Shown: one piece after another, positions 47,975 through 57,060 of the stretch
Numbering within the stretch: position 1 is the first letter of the stretch
How the letters are laid out: each line of letters opens with the position of its first letter
Source of the DNA: Streptomyces sp. NBC_01451
Lineage (GTDB): Bacteria; Actinomycetota; Actinomycetes; Streptomycetales; Streptomycetaceae
Direction: 5' to 3'
Length of the DNA stretch: 64,000 nt
NCBI RefSeq assembly: GCF_036227485.1
Contig: NZ_CP109479.1
Span: 7,316,001 to 7,380,000, forward strand
Position numbers and translations under genes: made by a program
Notes under the pieces: model-generated
What the model was told of the DNA's origin: nothing
The model's input: only the letters and a program-made list of their open reading frames with translations
Database searches by the model: none

Positions 47975-48285
47975 TTCCTCCGGCGGACTTTCTGCCTTCC
48001 GTCGGAGGGACGAGAGCCGGAATTCTCCGGACGCCGTGTACGGCGTACTCCCGCGGTACCACCCTCCTTGGCTCCCCGGTGCGTGTCGCACACCGCCGAG
48101 CCCCCTCATTGGGGTCGCGATACCGGGTCTACTGGCCTTGGCTGTGCTGCTCGCCTCGCTGCGGCTTTCTTCCGGCGGCTCCGGGGTGATCTTCGCGTCG
48201 CGCTCGCCCCCGGGCTTCCACCGTCCCCGGGTCGCTCTGGGCTGCGTACGCCGCTACTCGTCCCCATCCACGCTTCTCGCTCCGG
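47975..48285 (-). ncRNA. translational T-box riboswitch (Ile specifier)
   Basis: Minus strand, in order: Stem I signatures GACGAGTA, AGAG and GGTGGAAGCCC; a specifier loop GAAGATCACC whose codon ATC (complement of 48188-48190) is isoleucine; and the T-box sequence AAGGAGGGTGGTACCGCGGG (48069-48050) that pairs with uncharged tRNA. No terminator follows. Instead CCTCCGACGG (48008-47999) can pair with CCGCCGGAGG (47986-47977), hiding the ileS ribosome site. Uncharged tRNA-Ile would release it. This is the class II, translational type found in actinobacteria. Confidence 0.93.
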
Positions 48286-48287
48286 CC

Positions 48288-48293
48288 AGTGTA
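48288..48293 (-). promoter_or_regulatory. -10 element of ileS transcript
   Basis: TACACT on the minus strand (48293-48288) lies just before the T-box, so transcription would start near 48281. I see no clear -35. The gap 48294-48546 also holds the promoter of the rightward DksA-like gene; nothing else is recognisable there. Confidence 0.4.
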
Positions 48294-48546
48294 CGGCGCC
48301 CCACGGACAGCGGCCGACCGGTTTTCCGAGCCACCCGAATGGCCAGGGTCGGGTGTCCGGATTCCGGGACGCGCGGCTCGGCGGATTACCCGGCGGGGAG
48401 CTGGGCACAACGCTTGCAGGCTTGCCCGGCAGGACCGGCGGGGTGGGCGAATCGGGTGGCGTTCCCCGTTGCCGCGGGACTGAAGTCGATTTATCGTCCC
48501 AGCACGATTCGCGAGCAAGATCACGATATGTGAAGGGGCCGCGGCC

Positions 48547-49449
48547 ATGGTGGCGAAAAAGACCGCCGAGCATCAGCCGGTGACCGGCAGATCCACGCGA
48601 CCCACGGCCGCGGAAGCCTCCGGCAGTGGCAAGGGCACGGACGCGAAGAAGAGCGCTCTCAAGAAGGGCGCCGCGAAGAAGGCGGCGGCTACCGGGACGG
48701 CGGCGACGAAAGCGGTGGCGAGTACATCGGTGGCCAAGAGGACGGTGGCCAAGAGGGCCGTCGCGAAGACAGCCGCCGCGAAGACAACCGCTGTGAAGAC
48801 GGTCGCCGCGAAGACAGCCGTCGAGAAGAGGGCTGCCGCTCCCAGGGGCACCGCGGCCGGGAGCGGTACCGGTAAACGCACCTCCACGAAGAGCACGGCC
48901 AGGAAGAGCACTGCCAACAAGGCGGGCGCGGCCGAGGCCGCGAAGACGACGGGAGCCACGACGGTGGTTGCGAAGAAGACTCCGGGTACGACCACGACGG
49001 CCAAGAAGCCCGGCGCGGTACCCAAGGCGCGGATCGTCGCGGCGGTGGAGCCGGGCGGACTCGCCGTACGCCCCGGTGAGGATCCATGGACCCCGGAGGA
49101 GGTCGCGGAGGCCCGGGCCGAGCTGCAGTCCGAGGTCCAGCGGCTGCGCGCCGAGCTCGCGGCCTCCGAGCAGTCGCTCGTGGGTCTGATGCGGGACTCC
49201 GGGGACGGCGCGGGCGACGACCAGGCGGACACCGGCACCAAGAACATCACGCGCGAGGGGGAGATGGCGCTGGCGGCCAACGCGCGCGAGATGCTCCTCC
49301 AGGACGAGCGGGCCCTGCAACGGCTGGAGGCGGGCACGTACGGCCTGTGCGAGAACTGCGGCAACGCGATCGGCAAGGCGCGTATGCAGGCCTTCCCGCG
49401 CGCGACGCTGTGCGTCGAATGCAAGCAGAAGCAGGAGCGGCGCTACTGA
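48547..49449 (+). CDS. DksA/TraR zinc-finger protein with histone-like Lys/Ala tail
   Basis: A 300-aa two-part protein. Residues 1-165 or so are Lys/Ala/Thr-rich with repeated AKKAA, AKRAVAKTAAAKTT and TARKSTANKA units, like histone H1 or the tails of actinobacterial HU proteins, and would bind DNA. Residues 180-300 form a DksA/TraR-type domain: a coiled coil (TPEEVAEARAELQSEVQRLRAELAASEQSL) and a C4 zinc finger, Cys268-x2-Cys271 and Cys289-x2-Cys292. DksA-like proteins bind the RNA polymerase secondary channel. ATG 48547 has AAGGGG upstream. Confidence 0.88.
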   Translation: MVAKKTAEHQPVTGRSTRPTAAEASGSGKGTDAKKSALKKGAAKKAAATGTAATKAVASTSVAKRTVAKRAVAKTAAAKTTAVKTVAAKTAVEKRAAAPRGTAAGSGTGKRTSTKSTARKSTANKAGAAEAAKTTGATTVVAKKTPGTTTTAKKPGAVPKARIVAAVEPGGLAVRPGEDPWTPEEVAEARAELQSEVQRLRAELAASEQSLVGLMRDSGDGAGDDQADTGTKNITREGEMALAANAREMLLQDERALQRLEAGTYGLCENCGNAIGKARMQAFPRATLCVECKQKQERRY

Positions 49450-49549
49450 CCGGGCCGCCGATTCCCGCCGGGTGCCTCCTGCGCTCCTGTGTGCCAGGAG
49501 GCGTGTCGTACTCTCGTCCTCAGTCAGGAACCTAGGTTGAGGGACTCAC

Positions 49550-50122
49550 GTGGCAGAGGCGGAGCGCATCATCGGTACGCCGGACATCCCAGACGCGGCG
49601 GGAGCCGAGCCGGAAACCCCGGACGAGCGGCCCCGGGGCAGGCGCCGGATCCTCGTGCTGTTCACGGTCGCCGCACTGGCGTACGTGCTGGACCTCGCCA
49701 GCAAGATGATCGTGGTCGCCAAGCTGGAGCACCACGCGCCGATCGAGATCATCGGGGACTGGCTGAAGTTCGAGGCGATCCGCAACGCGGGCGCCGCCTT
49801 CGGCATGGGTGAGGCCTTCACGGTGATCTTCACGGTCATCGCCGCGGCCGTGATCGTCGTGATCGCCCGCCTGGCCCGCAAGCTCTACAGCGTGCCCTGG
49901 GCGATCGCGCTCGGCCTGCTGCTCGGCGGCGCGCTGGGCAATCTGACCGACCGGATCTTCCGCTCGCCTGGTGTCTTCGAGGGCGCGGTCGTCGACTTCA
50001 TCGCACCCAAGCACTTCGCGGTCTTCAACCTGGCCGACTCGGCGATCGTCTGCGGCGGCGTCCTGATCGTCCTGCTCTCCTTCAGGGGGCTCGACCCGGA
50101 CGGGACCGTCCACAAGGACTGA
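49550..50122 (+). CDS. lspA: lipoprotein signal peptidase LspA
   Basis: A 190-aa aspartyl protease with four TM helices that cleaves lipoprotein signal peptides after lipidation. The catalytic aspartates are in [22 protein letters not shown] and [24 protein letters not shown] is also diagnostic. An N-terminal extension of about 35 charged, Pro-rich residues precedes TM1, common in Streptomyces. GTG 49550 has GAGGGA about 6 nt upstream. Confidence 0.95.
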   Translation: MAEAERIIGTPDIPDAAGAEPETPDERPRGRRRILVLFTVAALAYVLDLASKMIVVAKLEHHAPIEIIGDWLKFEAIRNAGAAFGMGEAFTVIFTVIAAAVIVVIARLARKLYSVPWAIALGLLLGGALGNLTDRIFRSPGVFEGAVVDFIAPKHFAVFNLADSAIVCGGVLIVLLSFRGLDPDGTVHKD

Positions 50123-50174
50123 GGGCCCCATACTCCCGTACGAGAGTGTCCGACCCGTCCGGCATACTCGACGG

Positions 50175-51119
50175 GTGAGCACCGTTCCCGAGATCCGAAA
50201 CCTGCCCGTGCCCGACGGCCTGGAGGGCGAGCGTGTCGACGCCGCCATCTCCCGCATGTTCGGCTTCTCCCGTACCAAGGCCGCCGAGCTCGCCGCCGCG
50301 GGGAAGGTCATGGTCGACGGGTCGGTGGTCGGGAAGTCCGAGCGGGTGCACGGCGGTGCCTGGCTCGAAGTGGAGATGCCGCAGGCACCCGCGCCCGTGC
50401 AGGTGGTGGCCGAGCCCGTCGAGGGCATGGTGATCGTGCACGACGACGACGACATCGTCGTGATCGTCAAGCCGGTCGGCGTGGCCGCGCACCCGTCGCC
50501 CGGCTGGACCGGGACGACCGTCATCGGTGGGCTCGCCGCCGCCGGATACCGCATCTCCACCTCCGGTGCCGCCGAGCGCCAGGGCATCGTGCACCGGCTC
50601 GACGTCGGCACGTCCGGCCTGATGGCGGTCGCCAAGTCGGAGCGCGCCTACACGTCGCTCAAGCGCCAGTTCAAGGAGCGCACGGTCGACAAGCGCTACC
50701 ACACGCTGGTCCAGGGCCACCCCGACCCGATGAGCGGCACGATCGACGCGCCCATCGGCCGGCATCCCAACCACGACTACAAGTGGGCGGTCACGGCAGA
50801 GGGCAAGCCGTCCGTCACGCACTACGACCTCATCGAGGCGTTCCGCGCGGCCTCCCTGCTCGACGTGAAGCTGGAAACCGGCCGCACCCACCAGATCCGC
50901 GTCCACATGGCCGCCCACCGGCATCCCTGCGTAGGCGACCTGACGTACGGGGCCGACCCGACGCTCGCCAAGCGGCTCGGCCTGACCCGCCAGTGGCTGC
51001 ACGCCGTACGCCTCGGCTTCGAGCACCCCGGGGACGGGACCTGGGTCGAGTTCGAGAGCGACTACCCCGACGACCTGGCCAACGCCCTGGAGCGGGTGCG
51101 CGAGGAGACGTACGCATGA
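50175..51119 (+). CDS. RluA-family pseudouridine synthase
   Basis: A 314-aa protein. An S4 RNA-binding domain (about 18-65, [32 protein letters not shown]) precedes the catalytic domain with the active-site Asp in [14 protein letters not shown], and later [13 protein letters not shown]. It resembles RluD, which modifies helix 69 of 23S rRNA. GTG 50175 lies 6 nt after a CATACT -10 (50163-50168), so the mRNA may be leaderless. It overlaps the GNAT gene by 4 nt. Confidence 0.93.
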   Translation: MSTVPEIRNLPVPDGLEGERVDAAISRMFGFSRTKAAELAAAGKVMVDGSVVGKSERVHGGAWLEVEMPQAPAPVQVVAEPVEGMVIVHDDDDIVVIVKPVGVAAHPSPGWTGTTVIGGLAAAGYRISTSGAAERQGIVHRLDVGTSGLMAVAKSERAYTSLKRQFKERTVDKRYHTLVQGHPDPMSGTIDAPIGRHPNHDYKWAVTAEGKPSVTHYDLIEAFRAASLLDVKLETGRTHQIRVHMAAHRHPCVGDLTYGADPTLAKRLGLTRQWLHAVRLGFEHPGDGTWVEFESDYPDDLANALERVREETYA

Positions 51120-51586
51120 CCCTGCCGCCGTACGTCGTGCGTGTCGCCGAGGATCCCGCCGACCGCGAGGCCTGTTTCGCGGTGCGCAAGGAGGTCTTCG
51201 TCGCGGAGCAGCGGGTGCCGGAGGACCTGGAGTACGACGAGTTCGACGCGGGCGCGCTGCACGTGGTGGCCGTCCGGGAGGACGGGGTGGCGCTCGGCAC
51301 GGGGCGGTTGCTGTACGGGGAGGCCGCGGCCGGCCGGACCGGGGGCGATCCGTCCGTGGGGTCGCTCGGGCGGCTCGCGGTGCGGAAGGAGGCGCGAGGG
51401 CTCGGGGTCGGGGTCGCGCTCGTGCGGGGTATCGAGGCGGCGGCCCGGGAGCTGGGGCTCACCGCGGTGGACCTGCATGCGCAGACCTCCGCGCTGGGGT
51501 TCTACGAGCGGCTCGGGTACGCCGGGTACGGGGACGAGTTCCACGAGGCGGGCATCGCGCATCGTGGGATGCGGCGCTCTCTTTAG
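51116..51586 (+). CDS. GNAT-family N-acetyltransferase
   Basis: A 156-aa acetyltransferase of the ElaA-like type. [30 protein letters not shown] is the N-terminal substrate region. The acetyl-CoA loop is [20 protein letters not shown], and [32 protein letters not shown] ends the fold. Substrate unknown. ATG 51116 overlaps the pseudouridine synthase stop (ATGA). Confidence 0.9.
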   Translation: MTLPPYVVRVAEDPADREACFAVRKEVFVAEQRVPEDLEYDEFDAGALHVVAVREDGVALGTGRLLYGEAAAGRTGGDPSVGSLGRLAVRKEARGLGVGVALVRGIEAAARELGLTAVDLHAQTSALGFYERLGYAGYGDEFHEAGIAHRGMRRSL

Positions 51587-51711
51587 TTCTTCAGGCTCAT
51601 TGGTTCTTTCTCCCGTCCGCGCACCGCCCGTCGCCTGTTTCGAGTCCGTCGGGAAGTGGGCCTCTCCTGCGGGGGTGCGCTTCGGTGGCGGCCTTCCGTC
51701 CCAGGGTGGTG

Positions 51712-52815
51712 TCAGCCTCGGCCGGCCACCCGTGGGGTTTCGTGTGCCCTTCGGGCCTGGCGGGTCGCCGCCTCGGTGCCCGGGGGCAGGGACGCGTCCG
51801 CCGTGTTGACCCGGGGGAGGGCGTACGGGTGCTGCCCGGCCAGCCAGCGGATCATGCCCTCGCGGACGTGCACCCGGACCTTCCAGACGTCGTCGGCGTC
51901 CTTCGCCGTCACCAGGGCGCGTACCTCCATGGTGCTCGGGGTGGCGTCCGTGACGGACAGGTCGCAGGCGCGGCCGTCCCAGGCCGGGCACTCGCGCAGG
52001 AGGTCGCGGAGTTTCTCGCGCATCGCGTCCATGGGCGCGCTGTGGTCGAGGTGCCAGAAGACGATGCCGGTCATCTGGGCCCCGCCCCGCGACCAGTTCT
52101 CGAAGGGCTTCGAGGTGAAGTAGGACACCGGCATCGTGATGCGGCGCTCGTCCCAGGTGCGCACGCTCAGGAACGTCAGCGTGATCTCGTCGACCGTGCC
52201 CCACTCGCCGTCCACCACGACCGTGTCGCCCAGCCGCACCATGTCGCCGAAGGCGATCTGGAACCCCGCGAACATGTTGCTCAGCGTCGACTGGGCCGCC
52301 ACACCCGCGACGATGCCCAGAATCCCGGCCGACGCCAGCAGGGAGGCGCCGGCCGCGCGCATCGCCGGGAACGTGAGAAGCATCGCCGCCACCGCCACGA
52401 CTCCCACGACCGCCGCGACGACCCGCGTGATCAGCGACACCTGGGTGCGGACCCGGCGGACCCGGGCCGGGTCGGGGTGGACGCGGGCGTAACGGGCGTA
52501 CGAGGTGTCCACGACCGCCGCCGCGATACGGACGATCAGCCAGGCCGTCGAGCCGATCAGCACCAGCGTCAGGGCCCGGCCGACGGCGACCTGGTGCTCC
52601 CTGAGCAGGTCTGCCTCGTGATAGGACCCTCTGAGCAGCGCCGCGCACAGCACGAGGTGGTAGGGCACACGGCCCCGGCGCAGCAGTCCCCACAGCGGAG
52701 TCTCGGTCTGCCGTTCGTCCGCCTTGCGCAGCAGGCGGTCCGTGGCCCAGCCGATGAGCAGCGTGAGCACGACCGAGCCACCGAGGACGATCAGCGGGCG
52801 CAGTACGTTCTCCAT
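51712..52815 (-). CDS. MscS-family mechanosensitive channel
   Basis: A 367-aa membrane protein with about four TM helices. The MscS pore helix and beta domain are GILGIVAGVAAQSTLSNMFAGFQIAFGDMVRLGDTVVVDGEWGTVDEITLTFLSVRTWDERRITMPVSYF-like, spanning about 160-235. A cytoplasmic C-terminal domain follows. It would release solutes on hypo-osmotic shock. ATG 52815 is divergent from the hydrolase-like gene, 79 bp away. Confidence 0.9.
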   Translation of the reverse strand: MENVLRPLIVLGGSVVLTLLIGWATDRLLRKADERQTETPLWGLLRRGRVPYHLVLCAALLRGSYHEADLLREHQVAVGRALTLVLIGSTAWLIVRIAAAVVDTSYARYARVHPDPARVRRVRTQVSLITRVVAAVVGVVAVAAMLLTFPAMRAAGASLLASAGILGIVAGVAAQSTLSNMFAGFQIAFGDMVRLGDTVVVDGEWGTVDEITLTFLSVRTWDERRITMPVSYFTSKPFENWSRGGAQMTGIVFWHLDHSAPMDAMREKLRDLLRECPAWDGRACDLSVTDATPSTMEVRALVTAKDADDVWKVRVHVREGMIRWLAGQHPYALPRVNTADASLPPGTEAATRQARRAHETPRVAGRG

Positions 52816-52866
52816 GCCGGAGAACGTAACCGGTCAGGGGCGGTCCTGAACATGCGGGGGCTTCTC

Positions 52867-52888
52867 TGTCAGTGGTCCCTGGCACGAT
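52867..52888 (+). promoter_or_regulatory. RecA-NDp (PafBC-type) promoter, leaderless gene
   Basis: TGTCAGTG (52867-52874), exactly 8 nt, CACGAT (52883-52888), 6 nt to ATG 52895. It is nearly the same as the promoter of the Rv2175c-like gene, with the same C at the first -10 position. Confidence 0.55.
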
Positions 52889-52894
52889 GTCCAC

Positions 52895-53464
52895 ATGAAC
52901 GTCATGCTCTTTCACTCGACCTACGGGCTTCGCCCCGCCGTACGCGCCGCGGCGGACCGGCTGCGGGCGGCCGGACACGAGGTGTGGACCCCCGACCTCT
53001 TCGACGGGCACACCTTCGGGACCGTCGAGGAGGGCATGGCCTTCAAGGACGCCACAGGCAAGGACGAACTGCTCAGACGGGCGATCCTGGCCGCCGCGCC
53101 CTACTCCGGGCGGGGGCTGGTGTACGCGGGGTTCTCGTTCGGTGCCGCGACCGCGCAGACGCTCGCGCTCGGCGACGCCAAGGCGCGCGGGCTGTTGCTG
53201 CTGCACGGCACGTCGGACATCGCCGAGACCGCGTCGGTGGACGAGCTGCCGGTCCAGCTGCACGTGGCCGAGCCGGACGCGTTCGAGACCGACGACTGGC
53301 TGGGCTCCTGGTATCTCCAGATGGGCAGGGCGGGCGCCGACGTGGAGATCTACCGGTACGCCGGGGCCGGTCACCTCTACACCGACCCCGACCTGCCGGA
53401 CTACGACGAGGAGGCGGCCGAGGCCACCTGGCGGGTGGCGCTCGGCTTCCTCGACAGCCTGTAG
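52895..53464 (+). CDS. dienelactone-hydrolase-family protein
   Basis: A 189-aa alpha/beta hydrolase of the dienelactone hydrolase family. The nucleophile elbow is GFSFGAA, with Ser where classical dienelactone hydrolases have Cys. The catalytic Asp and His are probably in VAEPDAFETDD and GAGHLYTD. There is no adjacent aromatic-degradation gene, so the substrate is open. ATG 52895 lies 6 nt after a -10 and has no Shine-Dalgarno, so leaderless initiation is likely. Confidence 0.82.
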   Translation: MNVMLFHSTYGLRPAVRAAADRLRAAGHEVWTPDLFDGHTFGTVEEGMAFKDATGKDELLRRAILAAAPYSGRGLVYAGFSFGAATAQTLALGDAKARGLLLLHGTSDIAETASVDELPVQLHVAEPDAFETDDWLGSWYLQMGRAGADVEIYRYAGAGHLYTDPDLPDYDEEAAEATWRVALGFLDSL

Positions 53465-53488
53465 GGCCGGCTCTTCGGGAGACCGGCC
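53465..53488. terminator. hairpin between convergent hydrolase and phoD genes
   Basis: GGCCGG-CTC (53465-53473) pairs with GAG-A-CCGGCC (53479-53488) around TTCGG, with one bulge. It starts at the hydrolase stop and is 20 bp past the phoD stop. Confidence 0.55.
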
Positions 53489-53507
53489 GCGACCGGCCTT
53501 CCGCCGG

Positions 53508-55181
53508 CTACACCGGGCCGTACGTCCGTTCCACCTTCTGCGTGCCGCTGCGCGTGCGGTAGGAGCGCCACCAGGTCGACGTCGCGTTCGCCTTCGTGCG
53601 GTCGGACAGCACGTAGTAGTCCATCTGCGCGCGGTCCGCGGTGATGTCGAGGACGCCGTAGCCGTGGCGGTCGGTGTCGACCCAGTGGACGTGCCGGTTG
53701 GCCGCCTGGATGATCGGCGCGGCGAGCGCGGTGACGGTGCCCTCGGGGACCTTGAGGATGTCGTCGAGGTTGTCGGAGGTGACCGACGTGACGACGAACT
53801 CCGTGGCGGCCGAGGGTGACAGCGGGTAGGTGCCGGCGTCCACGGGCACGTCGTTGGCCCAGGCCATGTGGATGTCGCCGGTCAGGAAGACCGTGTTGCG
53901 GATCGCGTTGGAGCGCAGGTGGGCGAGGAGTTCACGCCGGTCGTCCGTGTAGCCGTCCCACTGGTCGGTGTTGAGGGCGAGACCCTCCTTGGGCAGGCCG
54001 AGCAGTTCGGCGAGCGGCTTCAGGAGATCGGCGGTGAGGGAGCCGATGACGAACGGTGAGATCATCACCGAGTTCCCGACCAGCCGCCAGGTGGTGTCGG
54101 AGGCCTTCAACCCCGCCTTCAGCCAGTCCAGTTGGGCCCGGCCGGTGATCGTGCGCGCCGGGTCGTCGACCGTACCGCTGCCCGTGGACACCTGCTGGGA
54201 GCGGAAGGAGCGCAGATCGAGGAGGGAGAGGTCGGCGAGCTTGCCGAAGCGCAGGCGCCGGTAGGTGGTGCCCGCGATCGCCGGGCGGACCGGCATCCAC
54301 TCGAAGTAGGCCTGTTTCGCGGCGGACTGCCGGGCCGACCAGGTGCCCTCCGTGCCCTCGGTGTGGTTCTCGGCGCCGCCCGACCAGGTGTCGTTGGCGA
54401 ACTCGTGGTCGTCCCAGATCGCGACGACGGGGGCAGCCGCGTGCAGGGCCTGGAGGTCGGCGTCCGTCTTGTAACGCCCGTGCCGTACGCGGTAGTCGGC
54501 GAGCGTGAGGATCTCGTGCGCGGGGGAGTGCGGGCGTACGACGGTGCCACGGGTGCCGTACGTGCCGGTGCCGTACTCGTAGATGTAGTCGCCGAGGTGC
54601 AGCCAGGCGTCCAGGTCGCCGCGGGCCGCGAGATGGCGGTACGAGGAGAAGTAGCCGGCCTCCCAGTTGGCGCAGGAGACCACGCCGAAGCGCAGACCCG
54701 TCACCGCGGCGTCCGCGGCGGGCGCGGTACGGGTGCGGGCGGCCGGGGAGTCCGTGCCGCCCGCCGAGAAGCGGAACCAGTAGTCCGTGGCGGGCGCGAG
54801 GCCGCGGATGTCCGCCTTGACGGTGTGGTCGGCGGCGGCCGTCGCGGTGGTCGAGCCCTTGGACACGACGTTCGTGAACGCCTTGTCGAGGGCGACGGTC
54901 CAGCTCACCTCGGTGTCCGGGCCGAGCCCGGAGCCGGGTATCGCCTCGGCGGTGGGTGTCACGCGCGTCCACAGCAGGACGCCGTCGGGCAGCGGATCGC
55001 CGGAGGCCACCCCGTGCAGGAACGCGGGGACCTCGGCAGCGGCACGGGCGGGCAGCGCGGCGGCCAGCGGACCGGCCAGTACGGCGGTGGCGGCGGCGGC
55101 CTTGACCACCGTACGACGGCGTGGGGCGGGGGAGTTGACCCGGGCGCCCGTGGACTCGGAGGAAGAGCTTCGACTCGTCAC
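53508..55181 (-). CDS. phoD: secreted alkaline phosphatase D (PhoD)
   Basis: A 557-aa protein. A Tat signal (RRRTVVK at 21-27, then a hydrophobic Ala-rich stretch to about residue 49) directs folded export. The Fe/Ca-dependent PhoD core follows: [45 protein letters not shown] and [13 protein letters not shown]. It frees phosphate from phosphoesters outside the cell. GTG 55181. I found no convincing PHO box upstream; a 12-bp palindrome (TACTGATCAGTA) lies 13 bp before the start. Confidence 0.94.
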   Translation of the reverse strand: MTSRSSSSESTGARVNSPAPRRRTVVKAAAATAVLAGPLAAALPARAAAEVPAFLHGVASGDPLPDGVLLWTRVTPTAEAIPGSGLGPDTEVSWTVALDKAFTNVVSKGSTTATAAADHTVKADIRGLAPATDYWFRFSAGGTDSPAARTRTAPAADAAVTGLRFGVVSCANWEAGYFSSYRHLAARGDLDAWLHLGDYIYEYGTGTYGTRGTVVRPHSPAHEILTLADYRVRHGRYKTDADLQALHAAAPVVAIWDDHEFANDTWSGGAENHTEGTEGTWSARQSAAKQAYFEWMPVRPAIAGTTYRRLRFGKLADLSLLDLRSFRSQQVSTGSGTVDDPARTITGRAQLDWLKAGLKASDTTWRLVGNSVMISPFVIGSLTADLLKPLAELLGLPKEGLALNTDQWDGYTDDRRELLAHLRSNAIRNTVFLTGDIHMAWANDVPVDAGTYPLSPSAATEFVVTSVTSDNLDDILKVPEGTVTALAAPIIQAANRHVHWVDTDRHGYGVLDITADRAQMDYYVLSDRTKANATSTWWRSYRTRSGTQKVERTYGPV

Positions 55182-55193
55182 GGGCGCTGAGAT

Positions 55194-55205
55194 TACTGAT
55201 CAGTA
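55194..55205. promoter_or_regulatory. 12-bp palindrome upstream of phoD
   Basis: TACTGATCAGTA is perfectly symmetric and lies 13 bp before the phoD start codon, where it could overlap the -10 or the leader. Possible operator; no regulator is identified. Confidence 0.3.
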
Positions 55206-55213
55206 GGCCGACA

Positions 55214-55244
55214 GAGCGGGCGAACGACAAAAGTTCGCCCGCTC
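55214..55244 (-). terminator. terminator of DsbA-like gene
   Basis: GAGCGGGCGAAC (55214-55225) pairs perfectly with GTTCGCCCGCTC (55233-55244) around a 7-nt loop. It is 74 bp past the stop at 55318 and separates this gene from phoD. Confidence 0.75.
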
Positions 55245-55317
55245 TTCGGCTGATCGTCCACCGGGGCTGAGCGGCGGACCGTACGACGGGCGCTCCGAAC
55301 GCCCCGGAACCCGCTGC

Positions 55318-56166
55318 TCAGGCCTTCAGCGCCGCCGTGATCGCCGTGGTGAAGTCGGCGACCGTCATGGGCGCGTTCTCGCTGTTCGGGGCCGTGAGCT
55401 TCTTGCCGTCCATCACCAGGCTCGGAGTGCCGTTGACGCCGTCCTTGTTGGTGTTGAACGTCTGGGACATCGCCAGCGCCCAGGCGTCGTACGTGCCGTC
55501 CTTGACGGCGGTCTGGAACTTCGTGTTGTTCTTGAGCGCGCTGACCGTGTTCGCCACCTTGATCAGGTAGTCGTCGCTCTTGAACTTGTCGTCCGTCTCC
55601 TCGGGGTGGTACTTCGTCGAGTAGAGCGCGGTCTTGTACTCCAGGAACGCCTCCGGGCTCACGTTCAGCGCGGCGCCCATGGCGCTCATCGCGTTCTTGG
55701 AGCCCTCGCCGCGGGAGCCGATCGCGATCTTCCCGTTGTCGTCGGTGTCACCGTCGAGGAACGTTCCGCCGATGTACTGGATCTTGAACTTGCCCGCGTC
55801 GAAGTCCGCCTTCAGCGTCGGGCCGACCGTCTCCTCGAACTGGGCGCAGATCGGGCAGCGCGGGTCCTCGTACAGCTTGAGGGTCTTCTTGGCGGTGCTC
55901 TTGCCGAGGATCACGGTCGTGCCGTTGGTGCCCGTGGTGTTGGCCGGCGCGACGACCTTCGCGTCCTTCGCCGTGTCCCAGTAGCCCGGCTTGTTGTTCT
56001 GCACGACCGCGTACCCGATACCGCCGGCTATCGCGAGGACGGCGACCACCGCGCCGGCCACGATGACCTGCCGCTTCACCTTGTCGCGCTTGGCCTGGCG
56101 CTCGCGCTCCTGGCGCAGACGTTCACGGGCCGCGCTCTTGGACGCCTGGCTGTTCCGCTTGCTCAT
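55318..56166 (-). CDS. membrane-anchored DsbA-like thioredoxin-fold protein
   Basis: A 282-aa protein. A strongly charged cytoplasmic N-terminus (ARERLRQERERQAKRDKVKRQ) precedes one TM helix (about 34-55). The extracytoplasmic thioredoxin fold has Cys104-Pro-Ile-Cys107 (DPRCPICAQF), a long helical insertion, and a cis-Pro loop at GVNGTPSLVMDG. It would oxidise or isomerise disulfides of exported proteins. ATG 56166. A membrane protein with conserved cysteines is encoded just upstream on the same strand. Confidence 0.9.
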   Translation of the reverse strand: MSKRNSQASKSAARERLRQERERQAKRDKVKRQVIVAGAVVAVLAIAGGIGYAVVQNNKPGYWDTAKDAKVVAPANTTGTNGTTVILGKSTAKKTLKLYEDPRCPICAQFEETVGPTLKADFDAGKFKIQYIGGTFLDGDTDDNGKIAIGSRGEGSKNAMSAMGAALNVSPEAFLEYKTALYSTKYHPEETDDKFKSDDYLIKVANTVSALKNNTKFQTAVKDGTYDAWALAMSQTFNTNKDGVNGTPSLVMDGKKLTAPNSENAPMTVADFTTAITAALKA

Positions 56167-56260
56167 GCTGGTGATCTCCCTGGGGAACGCGTACGCGGCA
56201 TGGGCGGCGTACGCGGAAACGAATAGGGGCTTGCCGGTGCTCGGTGCTCGTTGCTGTCGC

Positions 56261-56956
56261 TCAGGCGAAGGCGAGCGGGCTCGGGCGAGGCGGTCCTCGT
56301 CGTCCCAGGGAGTGCACGAGCAGGCGCGCGCGGAGGGCGGTGACGCGCTGAGCCGGCCGCGGCATGCGGCGTACCGCCGGGGCGGACCGGACCGTCACCG
56401 CGGCGGCGGCCAGCAGCAGCGGGCGGAAGGTGGAGGTGGTGAGCGCGTCCAGCAGCTGGGCCAGGGCCCGCTCGCCCCGGCGCAGCCAGGCGGCGGCCAG
56501 CAGCCCCACGCCGACATGCGCGCCCAGCAGCAGCCAGGCGGTCGACGGGCCGGCGTGGGCGAGCAGCGCCGCCACCCGGTCGGTGTCGGAGCCCGCCACC
56601 CGGGCCAGCGGGGTGCCCACGCCGTCGCCGGCGCACAGCACGTCGAAGCCGACCGAGCGCAGCGGCCCGGCGACCGGACCGCCCGCCCGGCCGTAACAGA
56701 CCGTCTGGCCGGTGGTGAAGACCGTGTCGGCGGCCAGCTCCAGCGGGATCAGCAGGGCCGCGATCCGGCCGAAGCCGCGCTCGCGGCCGGCCAGGGCGTA
56801 CGCGACGACGAAGACGGCGGCGGCGATCACGGCCACCGTCCCCATGGGCAGCGGGACCCTGGACAGCAGCACGTGCGACGCGCTGCTGAGCGTCACGACG
56901 AGTGCCGTGAACAGTGCCGCGCGTACGGCTCTGAGGTGGGTCCCGGATATGTCCAT
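56261..56956 (-). CDS. integral membrane protein of unknown function
   Basis: A 231-aa protein with about five hydrophobic helices (around 15-31, 37-56, 63-80, 131-158 and 180-192) and a basic, Pro-rich C-terminus. Two cysteines (TVCYGRAGG and VLCAGDGVG) lie in an extracytoplasmic loop and could form a disulfide or be a partner of the DsbA-like protein encoded 94 bp downstream. I do not recognise the family. ATG 56956. Confidence 0.65.
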   Translation of the reverse strand: MDISGTHLRAVRAALFTALVVTLSSASHVLLSRVPLPMGTVAVIAAAVFVVAYALAGRERGFGRIAALLIPLELAADTVFTTGQTVCYGRAGGPVAGPLRSVGFDVLCAGDGVGTPLARVAGSDTDRVAALLAHAGPSTAWLLLGAHVGVGLLAAAWLRRGERALAQLLDALTTSTFRPLLLAAAAVTVRSAPAVRRMPRPAQRVTALRARLLVHSLGRRGPPRPSPLAFA

Positions 56957-57060
56957 AGCGGAGGTGAGTGTGTCACGGACTCCTGTAAGAGGTCCCTAAA
57001 AGGTCCCTGTGAGCCTCTGCACTGTCGGAAGAGGTGTCCACGGGTGTGTCGTGCGGCCGG

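Noticed and set aside
55182..55320. PHO box for phoD
   Set aside because: GTTCGCC is part of the terminator stem of the upstream gene; no direct repeats of GTTCACC at 11-bp spacing were found.
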